55,442 nt of DNA from Cytophagales bacterium CG12_big_fil_rev_8_21_14_0_65_40_12 (GTDB lineage Bacteria; Bacteroidota; Bacteroidia; Cytophagales; Cyclobacteriaceae): NCBI GenBank assembly GCA_002786855.1, contig PCUU01000095.1, positions 1 to 55,442 on the forward strand, given 5' to 3'. Numbering within the stretch: the first letter of the stretch is position 1; each line of letters begins with the position of its first letter. This document shows, piece by piece, positions 9,442 to 16,517 of the stretch. The notes beneath the pieces were generated by a model, which did no database searches, was not told where the DNA came from, and worked only from the letters and a program-made list of their open reading frames with translations. Both the position numbers and the translations under genes were made by a program.

Positions 9442-10037
9442 ACATCCAAAATAGCCAAAAATTCACTTTGAAGTGTAATTCCTTTGTCTTTCGCGTACCA
9501 AAAATGGAGGTATTCAGTAAATTCTGCGTTGGATTTGACCTGAGTTTGGCGATTTTCCAAAAACTCAGCCTGTATTGATGCTGGTCTTGGCCCCCAGTCC
9601 CCGAGCACAGTCAAGCTTTCAGGATCAAGCCCAATGACTTTCGGTATAGATTTACCGCCTTGAGTTAAAAATTCATTCATCACCTCAGGATGTTCGTCTC
9701 TCAAAATTACTTTGATTTCAATCTTGGGATTAATTTCTGCCATTTTATGAATGAAAGGTAGGTTTTGTGCGGCATCACCACACCATCCTTCTGTAATGAC
9801 CAACAAGGTGAGTCGTTCATCGATCTCACTAAGCTTTTGAGTAAGCTCTGGCGCTATTTTCCCGATCTTCTCCCACTTCTTCATGCGCTTGTCATTCAAC
9901 TTCGCATAATTCAACAAAACTTCAGATTGGTTTTCGCCTGTGGTTTTACCTTTGGCCAATAAACTTTCGAGGAGTTGGAGATACTGCTCATAGCTCATGG
10001 CAGCATCTAATAATTCTTGATTTATGACTTTTTTCAT
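9399..10037 (-). CDS. Thioredoxin-fold protein with a single cysteine (WCGD motif)
   Basis: 212 residues from ATG 10037; a TTG four codons earlier is possible. Residues about 75-150 fit a thioredoxin fold: a beta strand (LTLLVITEGWCGDAAQN), a helix, then SIPKVIGLD with the cis-proline. The redox site is WCGD, with only one Cys, so it cannot do dithiol exchange as thioredoxin does. This is the thioredoxin_9-like family common in Bacteroidota and Firmicutes. The N-terminal 60 residues are helical. The 3' end overlaps the oxidoreductase gene by 43 bases. Role unknown; a chaperone or monothiol function is possible. Confidence 0.75.
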   Translation of the reverse strand: MKKVINQELLDAAMSYEQYLQLLESLLAKGKTTGENQSEVLLNYAKLNDKRMKKWEKIGKIAPELTQKLSEIDERLTLLVITEGWCGDAAQNLPFIHKMAEINPKIEIKVILRDEHPEVMNEFLTQGGKSIPKVIGLDPESLTVLGDWGPRPASIQAEFLENRQTQVKSNAEFTEYLHFWYAKDKGITLQSEFLAILDVWKTKQQSLPVQVG

Positions 10038-10074
10038 CTCAGTATTCAACTGAAATGAAAACTATGGTTTGAGA

Positions 10075-10491
10075 CTAATCGTTCGCCTCTTCCCACTTTT
10101 TATAGTTAAAAAGATCTTGTTTAAAACTCTTGCCTAACCAAACCAAAACCGTTGCATCATCGATCAGTCCAGCGACTGGAATAAAATCGGGAATGGCATC
10201 CAAAGGGGTGATAAAATAGATGAGCCCCGCCACAAACATCACAAGTGTTTGCCATGGGGTTTCTCTGTAATCTCCTACAGCGTAACTTTTGATCATACGA
10301 ATAATCAAAGACAGAAACTCAATGACTTTTGCTTTTAGCGAATCGTCAGAGCCTGTTTTGGTGATCTTATCCTGAGCCTTCTCCAATAACTTTTTCAGCT
10401 CCTCCCGATCGTTCACAACCTTGGCAGCTTTCGCCTTCATTCTATCTAAGAATTTTTCTTCTCGCTCGTTCAAATCTGTCCTATCGCTCAT
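10075..10491 (-). CDS. YkvA family protein (DUF1232)
   Basis: 138 residues. The C-terminal half holds the DUF1232 motif: VAGLIYFITPLDAIPDFIPV followed by GLIDDATVLVWL, with two hydrophobic helices. The N-terminal half is charged and helical. The family is widespread, membrane-associated and of unknown function. It lies 5 bases after the stop of the upstream gene (same strand), so the two are likely one operon. Confidence 0.85.
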   Translation of the reverse strand: MSDRTDLNEREEKFLDRMKAKAAKVVNDREELKKLLEKAQDKITKTGSDDSLKAKVIEFLSLIIRMIKSYAVGDYRETPWQTLVMFVAGLIYFITPLDAIPDFIPVAGLIDDATVLVWLGKSFKQDLFNYKKWEEAND

Positions 10492-10496
10492 AATTC

Positions 10497-11018
10497 TTAA
10501 AAAATTTGTCTGATTTCGTTTTTAACAAAGACCAAAGTGTCGCCCACTGGATCGGCATCAAGTCTCATCATTTTATCAAAAATCTTCTGCGCTAAATCAA
10601 TTGATGATTTCTCATGGTTCATTTCCTGGGCCGATTCCTGAATAACAGCAATAATCGTATTAACAGTTGCCCTTACCTTATTCCAAGCCTCATCGCTCAT
10701 ATACACTTGCTGAGATAAATTGTGATTGAGCTCTTCTCTGATTTCGGCCAATAAGATTTGTTGGAAATCAAAGGCGCTAATATTCGGGTCGCTCAAACGC
10801 AGCAACATATTATTAGGTGAAACTCTTTCTAACAACAAACAAATACGCTCATAAGCCTGTAATCGTATTGGAAGAATAGTGTCAGTAGTTTTCATTCTTA
10901 AACCGACCAACTGCGCATCGAACTGCTTTTGAAGAAAACTTCGCACCACCAAAAAAACAGCATACAGCACAAGGCCCGCAGGAACTAAAATCTGAATTAA
11001 GTCAGTCAAATTATCCAT
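10497..11018 (-). CDS. Membrane-anchored protein of unknown function, Bacteroidota type
   Basis: 173 residues. One N-terminal TM segment (about residues 8-27) is followed by a soluble helical domain beginning LRMKTTDTILPIRLQAYER. I recognise it as a conserved Bacteroidota protein but cannot name a function. A -7 like element is present 20 bases before the ATG, and the DUF1232 gene follows closely. Confidence 0.65.
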   Translation of the reverse strand: MDNLTDLIQILVPAGLVLYAVFLVVRSFLQKQFDAQLVGLRMKTTDTILPIRLQAYERICLLLERVSPNNMLLRLSDPNISAFDFQQILLAEIREELNHNLSQQVYMSDEAWNKVRATVNTIIAVIQESAQEMNHEKSSIDLAQKIFDKMMRLDADPVGDTLVFVKNEIRQIF

Positions 11019-11038
11019 AATAGGTTTTGAAGGAAGTA

Positions 11039-11046
11039 CAAAGCTA
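11039..11046 (-). promoter_or_regulatory. TAnnTTTG -7 element for the 11018-10075 operon
   Basis: On the minus strand the sequence reads TAGCTTTG, 20 bases upstream of the ATG at 11018. No -33 TTG at standard spacing was found. Confidence 0.4.
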
Positions 11047-11270
11047 GATTTATAAAAGTAGAAGTGAAAATAATCAGAACCTAATCTAAGGCCATAAGTG
11101 CGGAAAGAATCCCTTCGATAATTTGCGATTCATTTTCGAAAGTCATCGCTCATGATTTTAAATTCAGTTCATGCTTCTTTTGAACTAGTTCTTGATAACT
11201 ATTCTTTATCCCAGAAGCAAATGGTGCTGATGATCCTTTTCGGCAACTTCGGAACAATTAATATTCTCGC

Positions 11271-11278
11271 TAAGTTTG
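11271..11278 (+). promoter_or_regulatory. TAnnTTTG element almost abutting the IscA-like start codon
   Basis: TAAGTTTG ends one base before the ATG at 11280. If it is the real promoter, transcription would start about 5 to 8 bases later, inside the annotated frame, and translation would begin at one of the Met codons at 11298, 11304 or 11307. Confidence 0.4.
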
Positions 11279-11279
11279 T

Positions 11280-11609
11280 ATGTCAAATCAGAATGCAATG
11301 CCCATGATGCTAGAACCTGTAACCATCACCCCAAAAGCGCTTGAAGAAGTGAAGAACATCATGTCGACCAAGAGTATTCCCGAAGGTTATGGCCTGCGCA
11401 TTGGTGTAAAAGGCGGTTCTGGCTGTGGCGGAATGGGCTATCTTTTAGGTTTTGATAAAGAAAAAGAAGGCGACATCACGTATCAGGTTGAGGGGGTAAC
11501 TGTTCATGTAGAGAAAAGGCAAACCATGTATTTATTGGGTTTGGAGGTTGATTTCTATGAGGGTGCCGATGCCCGCGGCTTTACATTCGTAAATCCTAGT
11601 GCAGAATAA
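11280..11609 (+). CDS. IscA/HesB-family iron-sulfur assembly-like protein lacking the C-terminal CxC
   Basis: 109 residues. The HesB/IscA fold is recognisable: ITPKALEEVKNIM, then LRIGVKGGSGCGGMGYLLGF with the first conserved Cys, then VEKRQTMYLLGLEVDFYEG and GFTFVNPSAE. Canonical A-type carriers end with a CGCG stretch that supplies two cluster ligands. Here the chain stops at NPSAE, so only one Cys remains in the protein. I recall a Bacteroidota subfamily with this truncation; its role in cluster transfer is unclear. The start may be downstream of 11280, since a -7 promoter element ends just before this ATG. The HEAGH gene follows 47 bases later. Confidence 0.82.
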   Translation: MSNQNAMPMMLEPVTITPKALEEVKNIMSTKSIPEGYGLRIGVKGGSGCGGMGYLLGFDKEKEGDITYQVEGVTVHVEKRQTMYLLGLEVDFYEGADARGFTFVNPSAE

Positions 11610-11656
11610 AGACTTTTGTACCTCTTCTTTATTTCTGAAAATTGCTATTTTTCGAA

Positions 11657-12145
11657 ATGAAAGTTTCGAATGAATCTTCAAGCGATTTACTTGCTACCAT
11701 TACAGTTTTTCTAGAAGAAATTGGTATTTCTGTGGTGAAAGAAAAATTGACAGAACCGACATTCTTGCCAGGTATTAAGATCAATAAAGGTAAAATCCAT
11801 ATCGATGAGTTTTTATTGAAACACCCAGGAGATTTGCTTCACGAAGCCGGGCATATTGCCGTAATGACACCAGAAGAGCGAACCACTATCTCTGGCAACA
11901 TCCAAGAACACCGGCCAGAAGGGGTGAATGACGAATTGAGCGCCATTCTTTGGTCTTATGCGGCTCTGGTTTACCTCAAAATAGACCCCATCGTTGTTTT
12001 TCATCCCGAAGGCTATAAGGGCGATTCTGAATGGTTAATGGCCTCATTCTCAAATCAGCAATATATCGGCCTGCCATTACTACAATGGATGGGAATGACT
12101 ACCACTGAAATTTTTCCAAAGATGAATAAGTGGCTTAGAGATTAA
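11657..12145 (+). CDS. Putative HEAGH metal-binding (zincin-like) protein
   Basis: 162 residues from ATG 11657. A TTG at 11642 is also in frame. The motif LLHEAGHIAVM (about residues 60-70) is an HExxH zinc site, and a downstream acidic motif NDELSAILWSYAA could give the third ligand. The order resembles IrrE/ImmA or minigluzincin folds, but no known subfamily is certain. The stop codon overlaps the carbamoyltransferase ATG by one base (TAATG), so it is translationally coupled to it. That suggests a role in the same pathway. Confidence 0.6.
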   Translation: MKVSNESSSDLLATITVFLEEIGISVVKEKLTEPTFLPGIKINKGKIHIDEFLLKHPGDLLHEAGHIAVMTPEERTTISGNIQEHRPEGVNDELSAILWSYAALVYLKIDPIVVFHPEGYKGDSEWLMASFSNQQYIGLPLLQWMGMTTTEIFPKMNKWLRD

Positions 12146-13857
12146 TGGAAAAAGACATTTACGTTCTTGGCACGGGACTGTCCCATAATGGCTCTTGTGT
12201 TATTTTAAAAAACGGTAAAGTTGCAGCAGGCATAGAAAAGGAACGCATTAGCAGAATTAAACATGATGGCGGCAATGATAATTTGGCAATTCAATACTGC
12301 TTAGAAATGTTGAACATCACTTTGGACGACATCGCCCTGGCTGTGCAATGCGAGAATTTTGTAGTGCCGCAAAGGGATCGATTTCAGGGAGAAAGGATTT
12401 TCAAAGCATATCCCAATATTGAACTCCATTCTATTTCACATCACCTTGCGCATGCCTACAGCACAATTGGCACTTGCCCTTATGAACGCTTCAATATCCT
12501 GATCATTGATGGATGCGGTAGTCCATACCAGCTTTGTTCTGAAAGCCTCAACCCAAAATTAAGCGAGTTGGGATTAGAGAATATTCCAAACTTGATCTGC
12601 GAAAAAGATAGTTTTTACCATTACGATAAAGGCATTCTCACCCCCCTATTTAAAGATTTTAGCGAGGTGATCTTAACAGAAAAAGGCCCTTCAAAATCAT
12701 TACCCACCACAGCACATTCTATTGGGGGTTTTTATGCTTACATGAGCAATTACTGTTTCGGTAATATGAGTGATGCAGGCAAACTTATGGGGCTGGCTCC
12801 CTACGGAAAGCCAACATTCACGGACTTAGATGCTTTCCTTTTTTACAATAATCGCGTATTCGTAAAGGAAGATTGGAAATCACTTTTCGACAGCCCAGCC
12901 AGTGATTATGCCATGTTCAAAAGTAATTTTCAGCATTATGCCAACGCAGCTTTTTGGGCTCAACAACAAGTTGAAAAGGCAATATTGTATGTTGTAGCAA
13001 AAAGGGCCGAATTATCGCCCGCGCTTCCATTGTGCTACTCGGGAGGTGTTGCGCTGAATGCCGTGGCCAATGCCAAGATCTTAAAGAACAAGCTTGTTGA
13101 AAACTTATACATCGAGCCTGCTGCAGGAGACAATGGCCTTGCGCTTGGTTGTGCCTACTACGGTTGGCTAAAGTTATTGAAAGGCCAGAAGGTTGATCAT
13201 GATGGTAATACATGTTTTGGAAAAAATTATGATGAAACATCCATTGAAAATTTGATAGATCAATTAGGGCCAGAGTTCGAAGTCATTAGACACCGCGATA
13301 AAAGTGCTATGGTAAATTCAACAGCATTGCTGATCCAGCAGGGGAATACAATTGGCTGGTTTCAAGGAGGCGCAGAATTCGGTCCAAGGGCATTGGGAAA
13401 ACGTTCAATCCTGGCCAGCCCGTTTATTGCTGAAATGCAAAGAGAAATCAATGCAAACATCAAGTTAAGAGAAGATTTTCGCCCATTTGCGCCCTCTGTG
13501 CTCAAATCCGATGTGCTTACCTATTTCGATTATGGATTTGAAAGCCCTTACATGTTGCTGGTAGACCAAGTGAGGCCAGAATGGCGCAAAAAGCTCAAGG
13601 CGATCTCTCATGTAGATTATTCTGCGAGGGTCCAAACTGTTGCAGAAGACTGGAATCCCTTGTTCCATCAACTTCTCAAGGCAATTAAGCAGGCCACAGG
13701 GCATGGAATTGTACTCAATACCTCCTTCAACATAAAGGGTCAGCCCATAGTAGAAACTCCGAATGATGCCATGCAAGTTTTTAGGGCAACAGCATTAGAT
13801 GTTCTTGTTATTGGGCATTTTATCATTCGGAAGAAGGCGACAATAAAAGCTCCTTAA
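12145..13857 (+). CDS. Carbamoyltransferase, NodU/CmcH/TobZ family
   Basis: 570 residues, normal for the family. These enzymes use carbamoyl phosphate and ATP to form a carbamoyl-adenylate, then carbamoylate a hydroxyl on a natural product or sugar. The N-terminal Kae1-like domain has GLSHNGSCVIL, HHLAHAYST (metal-binding His near 99-103), IDGCGS, GKLMGLAPYGKP, and AGDNGLALGCAYYG. The C-terminal YrdC-like half has GWFQGGAEFGPRALGKRSIL and NIKLREDFRPFAPSVL. It overlaps the HEAGH gene by one base. Its 3' end overlaps the convergent hydroxylase by 35 bases. No polyketide, peptide synthetase or Nod gene is near, so the acceptor is unknown. Confidence 0.93.
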   Translation: MEKDIYVLGTGLSHNGSCVILKNGKVAAGIEKERISRIKHDGGNDNLAIQYCLEMLNITLDDIALAVQCENFVVPQRDRFQGERIFKAYPNIELHSISHHLAHAYSTIGTCPYERFNILIIDGCGSPYQLCSESLNPKLSELGLENIPNLICEKDSFYHYDKGILTPLFKDFSEVILTEKGPSKSLPTTAHSIGGFYAYMSNYCFGNMSDAGKLMGLAPYGKPTFTDLDAFLFYNNRVFVKEDWKSLFDSPASDYAMFKSNFQHYANAAFWAQQQVEKAILYVVAKRAELSPALPLCYSGGVALNAVANAKILKNKLVENLYIEPAAGDNGLALGCAYYGWLKLLKGQKVDHDGNTCFGKNYDETSIENLIDQLGPEFEVIRHRDKSAMVNSTALLIQQGNTIGWFQGGAEFGPRALGKRSILASPFIAEMQREINANIKLREDFRPFAPSVLKSDVLTYFDYGFESPYMLLVDQVRPEWRKKLKAISHVDYSARVQTVAEDWNPLFHQLLKAIKQATGHGIVLNTSFNIKGQPIVETPNDAMQVFRATALDVLVIGHFIIRKKATIKAP

Positions 13858-14395
13858 GCCAATCATTCAAGTGCATATCCAGCACTAAATGAATACGTGC
13901 CGTATCTCCTCTATTAGAAACCATATGTGGATCGGAAAGCCTCAAATACCAGCATTCGCCTGTTTTCATGGTTACCATTTTTTGGTTCAAAAAGAACTCT
14001 ACATGTTCGTTTGTCACTACCGGCACATGCAATCTGACAATCCCATGGTCTTCATCCAAGTCGTAATCTCGATGTTCTTTAATCACTGCCCCCGCACCTA
14101 ATTTCATAAGTCGAACGCTCGTTACGTAGGTCTTGAAACTGTTGATTACCTCTTGAAAGTGATGGCATGGCTTTAAAAAAGGGGTATCCTCAAACTCTTT
14201 AGCTGTGGGCGATGAAAAAATCATCTGGATCGGATGGGTCGCTCCCATGGCGCCCCGTAATGGAATAGCACTCCAATCCCCTTCGTAATTTTGTTTCACA
14301 AAATGCTCAATCCAATCCACTCCTACTTTTTGCAAATCGGATTGCAATCCCACTGCATCAAATTGAAATGGAAGTTTTTTTTGCTCTGGTAACAT
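13823..14395 (-). CDS. Soluble aspartyl/asparaginyl beta-hydroxylase family protein
   Basis: 190 residues, without a membrane anchor. The double-stranded beta-helix is shown by LGAGAVIKEHRDYDLDE, containing the HxD metal ligands, GIVRLHVPVVTNEHVEFFLN, MKTGECWYLRLSDPHMVSN, and RIHLVLDMHLNDWL with the distal His and 2-oxoglutarate-binding region. The likely reaction is Fe(II)/2-oxoglutarate-dependent hydroxylation. It is convergent with the carbamoyltransferase and divergent from the ATP-grasp gene, so it lies inside the same small block. The substrate could be the partner metabolite or peptide of that block; this is inferred from position only. Confidence 0.82.
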   Translation of the reverse strand: MLPEQKKLPFQFDAVGLQSDLQKVGVDWIEHFVKQNYEGDWSAIPLRGAMGATHPIQMIFSSPTAKEFEDTPFLKPCHHFQEVINSFKTYVTSVRLMKLGAGAVIKEHRDYDLDEDHGIVRLHVPVVTNEHVEFFLNQKMVTMKTGECWYLRLSDPHMVSNRGDTARIHLVLDMHLNDWLKELLLSPSSE

Positions 14396-14443
14396 TTGAT
14401 TACAATTTACGAGACTAAAACTTTATCCCTGAATAGAAGAAAT

Positions 14444-14451
14444 TATATTTG
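14444..14451 (+). promoter_or_regulatory. TAnnTTTG -7 element for the ATP-grasp gene
   Basis: TATATTTG lies 14 bases upstream of the ATG at 14466, giving a very short leader. No convincing -33 element. Confidence 0.45.
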
Positions 14452-14465
14452 GCAAAATTTTTCAG

Positions 14466-15353
14466 ATGCCCACTTTAGATCTTGTTGTCGCTACTTGTGA
14501 TAAATACTCAAATCCAACTGTAATTACCCCCTATGTTCAAAATATTCTGACTGAGGATGGATTAGTAGTCGAGGCCTTTGAACGAAAAGGTCTGAAAGTG
14601 GCGCGAAAATCTTGGGCAGATCAAGATTTTGATTGGGCGGAGACCAAAATGGTTTTGATCCGCACTACCTGGGATTATTTTGACCGCTATGAGGAATGGC
14701 AAAATTGGCTTGCCTTGGTTGCTTCAAAAACAAGATTAATCAACCCAATTGAAATCATCCGTTGGAATATGGATAAGCACTATTTAGGCGATTTAAAAGC
14801 AAGGGGGGTAAATATTCCCGAAACCATCTATATCGAAACAGGAAGCCAAACTACCCTATCGGATTTACATGCAAAAACAGGTTGGAAAGAAACCATCCTC
14901 AAACCTTGCGTTTCTGGTGCATCCAGGCACACCTATAAACTCAACATTAGTAATTTAGCAGCGCACGAGCCATTGTTCCAAAATCTGATTGCCAAAGAAG
15001 CATTCATGTTACAACCCTTTCAAAAAAACGTGGTTGAAAAAGGCGAAATATCCATGATGGTGATGGGCGGGCAGGTGACACACGCTGTGCTTAAAATCGC
15101 GAAACCAGGCGACTTTAGGGTGCAAGATGATTTTGGCGGCACAGTCCACAATTACCAACCCAATGAATTAGAAATAGCTTTTGCCGAAAAAGCCGTTGCA
15201 GCCTGTCATCCCACCCCATTCTATGCACGCGTGGATGTGATCAAAGACAATAATGATCAACTTGCCATTATCGAATTGGAATTGATTGAGCCAGAACTAT
15301 GGTTCAGGCTTATGCCAAGTGCTGCCCAAGTATTGGCCGACTCGATTGAGTAA
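14466..15353 (+). CDS. ATP-grasp domain ligase
   Basis: 295 residues. The N-terminal domain has MVLIRTTWDYFDRYEEWQNW and the linker INPIEIIRWNMDKHYLGDL, a pattern I associate with the ATP-grasp group that includes RimK-like ligases and the D-cycloserine cyclo-ligase DcsG. ATP-binding parts are ETILKPCVSGASRHTY (lysine and small loop), MLQPF, and the metal-binding FYARVDVIKDNNDQLAIIELELIEPELWF. Such enzymes join a carboxylate to an amine or other nucleophile through an acyl phosphate. It has its own promoter and lies next to the hydroxylase and carbamoyltransferase, so a shared pathway is inferred. Two tiny tandem genes follow. Confidence 0.85.
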   Translation: MPTLDLVVATCDKYSNPTVITPYVQNILTEDGLVVEAFERKGLKVARKSWADQDFDWAETKMVLIRTTWDYFDRYEEWQNWLALVASKTRLINPIEIIRWNMDKHYLGDLKARGVNIPETIYIETGSQTTLSDLHAKTGWKETILKPCVSGASRHTYKLNISNLAAHEPLFQNLIAKEAFMLQPFQKNVVEKGEISMMVMGGQVTHAVLKIAKPGDFRVQDDFGGTVHNYQPNELEIAFAEKAVAACHPTPFYARVDVIKDNNDQLAIIELELIEPELWFRLMPSAAQVLADSIE

Positions 15354-15483
15354 AATCCAAAGTCCCATTTTTTTCTAACTATCCCAATATGGGAATTGGC
15401 ATGCTCTAAAAAGTGCCTAAATCGGCTAGAATTGCTATGGCTTATCCTTTGCAACTATGATTTCAGCATTAAAAACAGAAATC

Positions 15484-15636
15484 ATGGAAAACCACACAAC
15501 ACAATTGACCAACCACTTTGCCACTGCAAAAAGAGCGACTATCAAATCTGATTTTGTGTCGAAATTGGTTTTAGGAACACTTGGTGTATTCATGGCTTAC
15601 CATACTTTGATTTCTGTAACAGGTCTTTTCAACTAA
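15484..15636 (+). CDS. 50-residue membrane peptide, tandem paralogue 1
   Basis: Not in standard lists because of its size. It begins MENHTTQLTNHF, has a basic middle (AKRATIKSDF), one hydrophobic helix (about residues 26-47, with LGTLGVFMAYHTLIS), and ends FN. An in-frame ATG at 15457 would add nine residues. The shorter start is chosen because it aligns with the next gene, MEN to MEN. The neighbour at 15717-15869 has the same length and the same order of parts. The topology of charges predicts a cytosolic N terminus. Function unknown. Confidence 0.6.
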   Translation: MENHTTQLTNHFATAKRATIKSDFVSKLVLGTLGVFMAYHTLISVTGLFN

Positions 15637-15716
15637 GGCTAAGATTGAATATTAGGAATTCACTAAATCCAACACTCAACAGCTTTACGTAGGTGAAGCC
15701 CAAACATTACAACAGA

Positions 15717-15869
15717 ATGGAAAACACAGTTCACTTGACCAAGCATTACTCACCAAAGAAAAGAAGCCATAGTGCTAAAAATAGCTTAGTAATTAGAGTA
15801 GTATTCGGTGCATTGGGCCTATTCATGATTTATCAAGCCCTTATTTCAATATTCACCACATTGAATTAA
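15717..15869 (+). CDS. 50-residue membrane peptide, tandem paralogue 2
   Basis: Also 50 residues, beginning MENTVHLTKHY, with a Lys/Arg-rich middle (PKKRSHSAKN) and one hydrophobic helix holding FGALGLFMIYQALIS. Over the C-terminal 23 residues 11 are identical to paralogue 1, and both begin with MEN and share the LT-x-H motif. The pair is separated by 80 bases without an obvious second promoter. Conservation of the reading frame between the copies argues that both are real genes. Function unknown. Confidence 0.6.
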   Translation: MENTVHLTKHYSPKKRSHSAKNSLVIRVVFGALGLFMIYQALISIFTTLN

Positions 15870-15897
15870 AGACTTCAAAAGTAGACTTCCTTCATCT

Positions 15898-15930
15898 AAA
15901 ATTGTATGGCCAGTATCCCCGGCCATACAA
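15898..15930 (-). terminator. Terminator-like hairpin after ssb
   Basis: A perfect 10-bp stem (TTGTATGGCC at 15902-15911, GGCCATACAA at 15921-15930) with a 9-base loop. On the minus strand it lies 25 bases past the ssb stop and is followed by ATTTTAG, a weak T-tract. It may also end the small tandem genes on the plus strand, but no T-run follows there. Confidence 0.6.
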
Positions 15931-15955
15931 AGCGACTCCCTTCACTTATCATTTC

Positions 15956-16294
15956 TCACTTTTTACCACCGAACATCAATAATTCATTCATATTGATTTC
16001 GGTAACATAGCGCTTTTCACCAGCACTGTTCTCGTAGCTTCTGTGAATCAATTTACCTTCGATACAGGCTTCTGCGCCTTTCTTTAAATACTCCGCAGCA
16101 ATCTCTCCTACCTTGCCCCAAGCCACCACATTGTGCCATTGCGTTTCTTCTACTTTATCGCCATTTGCATTCTTGTAAGCATCTGTAGTTGCTAATGAAA
16201 ATGAAGTTAATTTCTTTCCGCTTGTAAGTGTTCTCACTTCTGGATCTTGACCTAATCTGCCAATCAATTGTACGCTGTTTCTTAAATTTCTCAT
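15956..16294 (-). CDS. ssb: Single-stranded DNA-binding protein, short form without acidic tail
   Basis: 112 residues, all OB fold: NSVQLIGRLGQDPEVR at the start, SFSLATTDAYKN, TQWHNVVAWGKVGEIAAEYLKKGAEACIEGKL, and YVTEINMNELLMF. It binds ssDNA during replication or repair. The usual SSB has a long disordered linker ending in an acidic DDDIPF-type tip that recruits partner proteins. Here the chain ends MFGGKK, so the tip is missing. This may be a second SSB paralogue. It is divergent from the zinc-ribbon gene. Confidence 0.92.
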   Translation of the reverse strand: MRNLRNSVQLIGRLGQDPEVRTLTSGKKLTSFSLATTDAYKNANGDKVEETQWHNVVAWGKVGEIAAEYLKKGAEACIEGKLIHRSYENSAGEKRYVTEINMNELLMFGGKK

Positions 16295-16517
16295 GATTTT
16301 AAATGTTTAAAGTTTAACGTTCAGTGCCATTCGGTTTTGTTTGTTCGAATTGACAGTGGCAAAGTAAGCGGGTCGTAAAAAGTAGATTCGGTTATTAAGC
16401 GTTTGTAGTCGGGTAACATTCGTTTGTAAGCGTTTACAATTGGATATATTACTGTTTTTCAGTAGCTTAAATGCTTCATAGATTTAGATTCGAAAGTGGA
16501 TTTTACATAAAATTCTT

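Noticed and set aside
11642-11656. TTG start for the HEAGH protein
   Set aside because: The five extra residues are hydrophobic and uninformative, and an ATG follows at 11657. The choice remains uncertain.
12917-13240. 107-codon minus-strand frame inside the carbamoyltransferase gene
   Set aside because: It lies on the opposite strand to a strongly conserved domain and shows no protein features.
13465-13776. 103-codon minus-strand frame, first taken as part of the hydroxylase
   Set aside because: It is antisense to the C-terminal half of the carbamoyltransferase and unrelated to the hydroxylase, which starts at 14395.
15457-15483. Longer start of the first small membrane peptide
   Set aside because: Alignment with the tandem paralogue starts at the internal MEN at 15484. 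The upstream ATG adds nine residues absent from the second copy.
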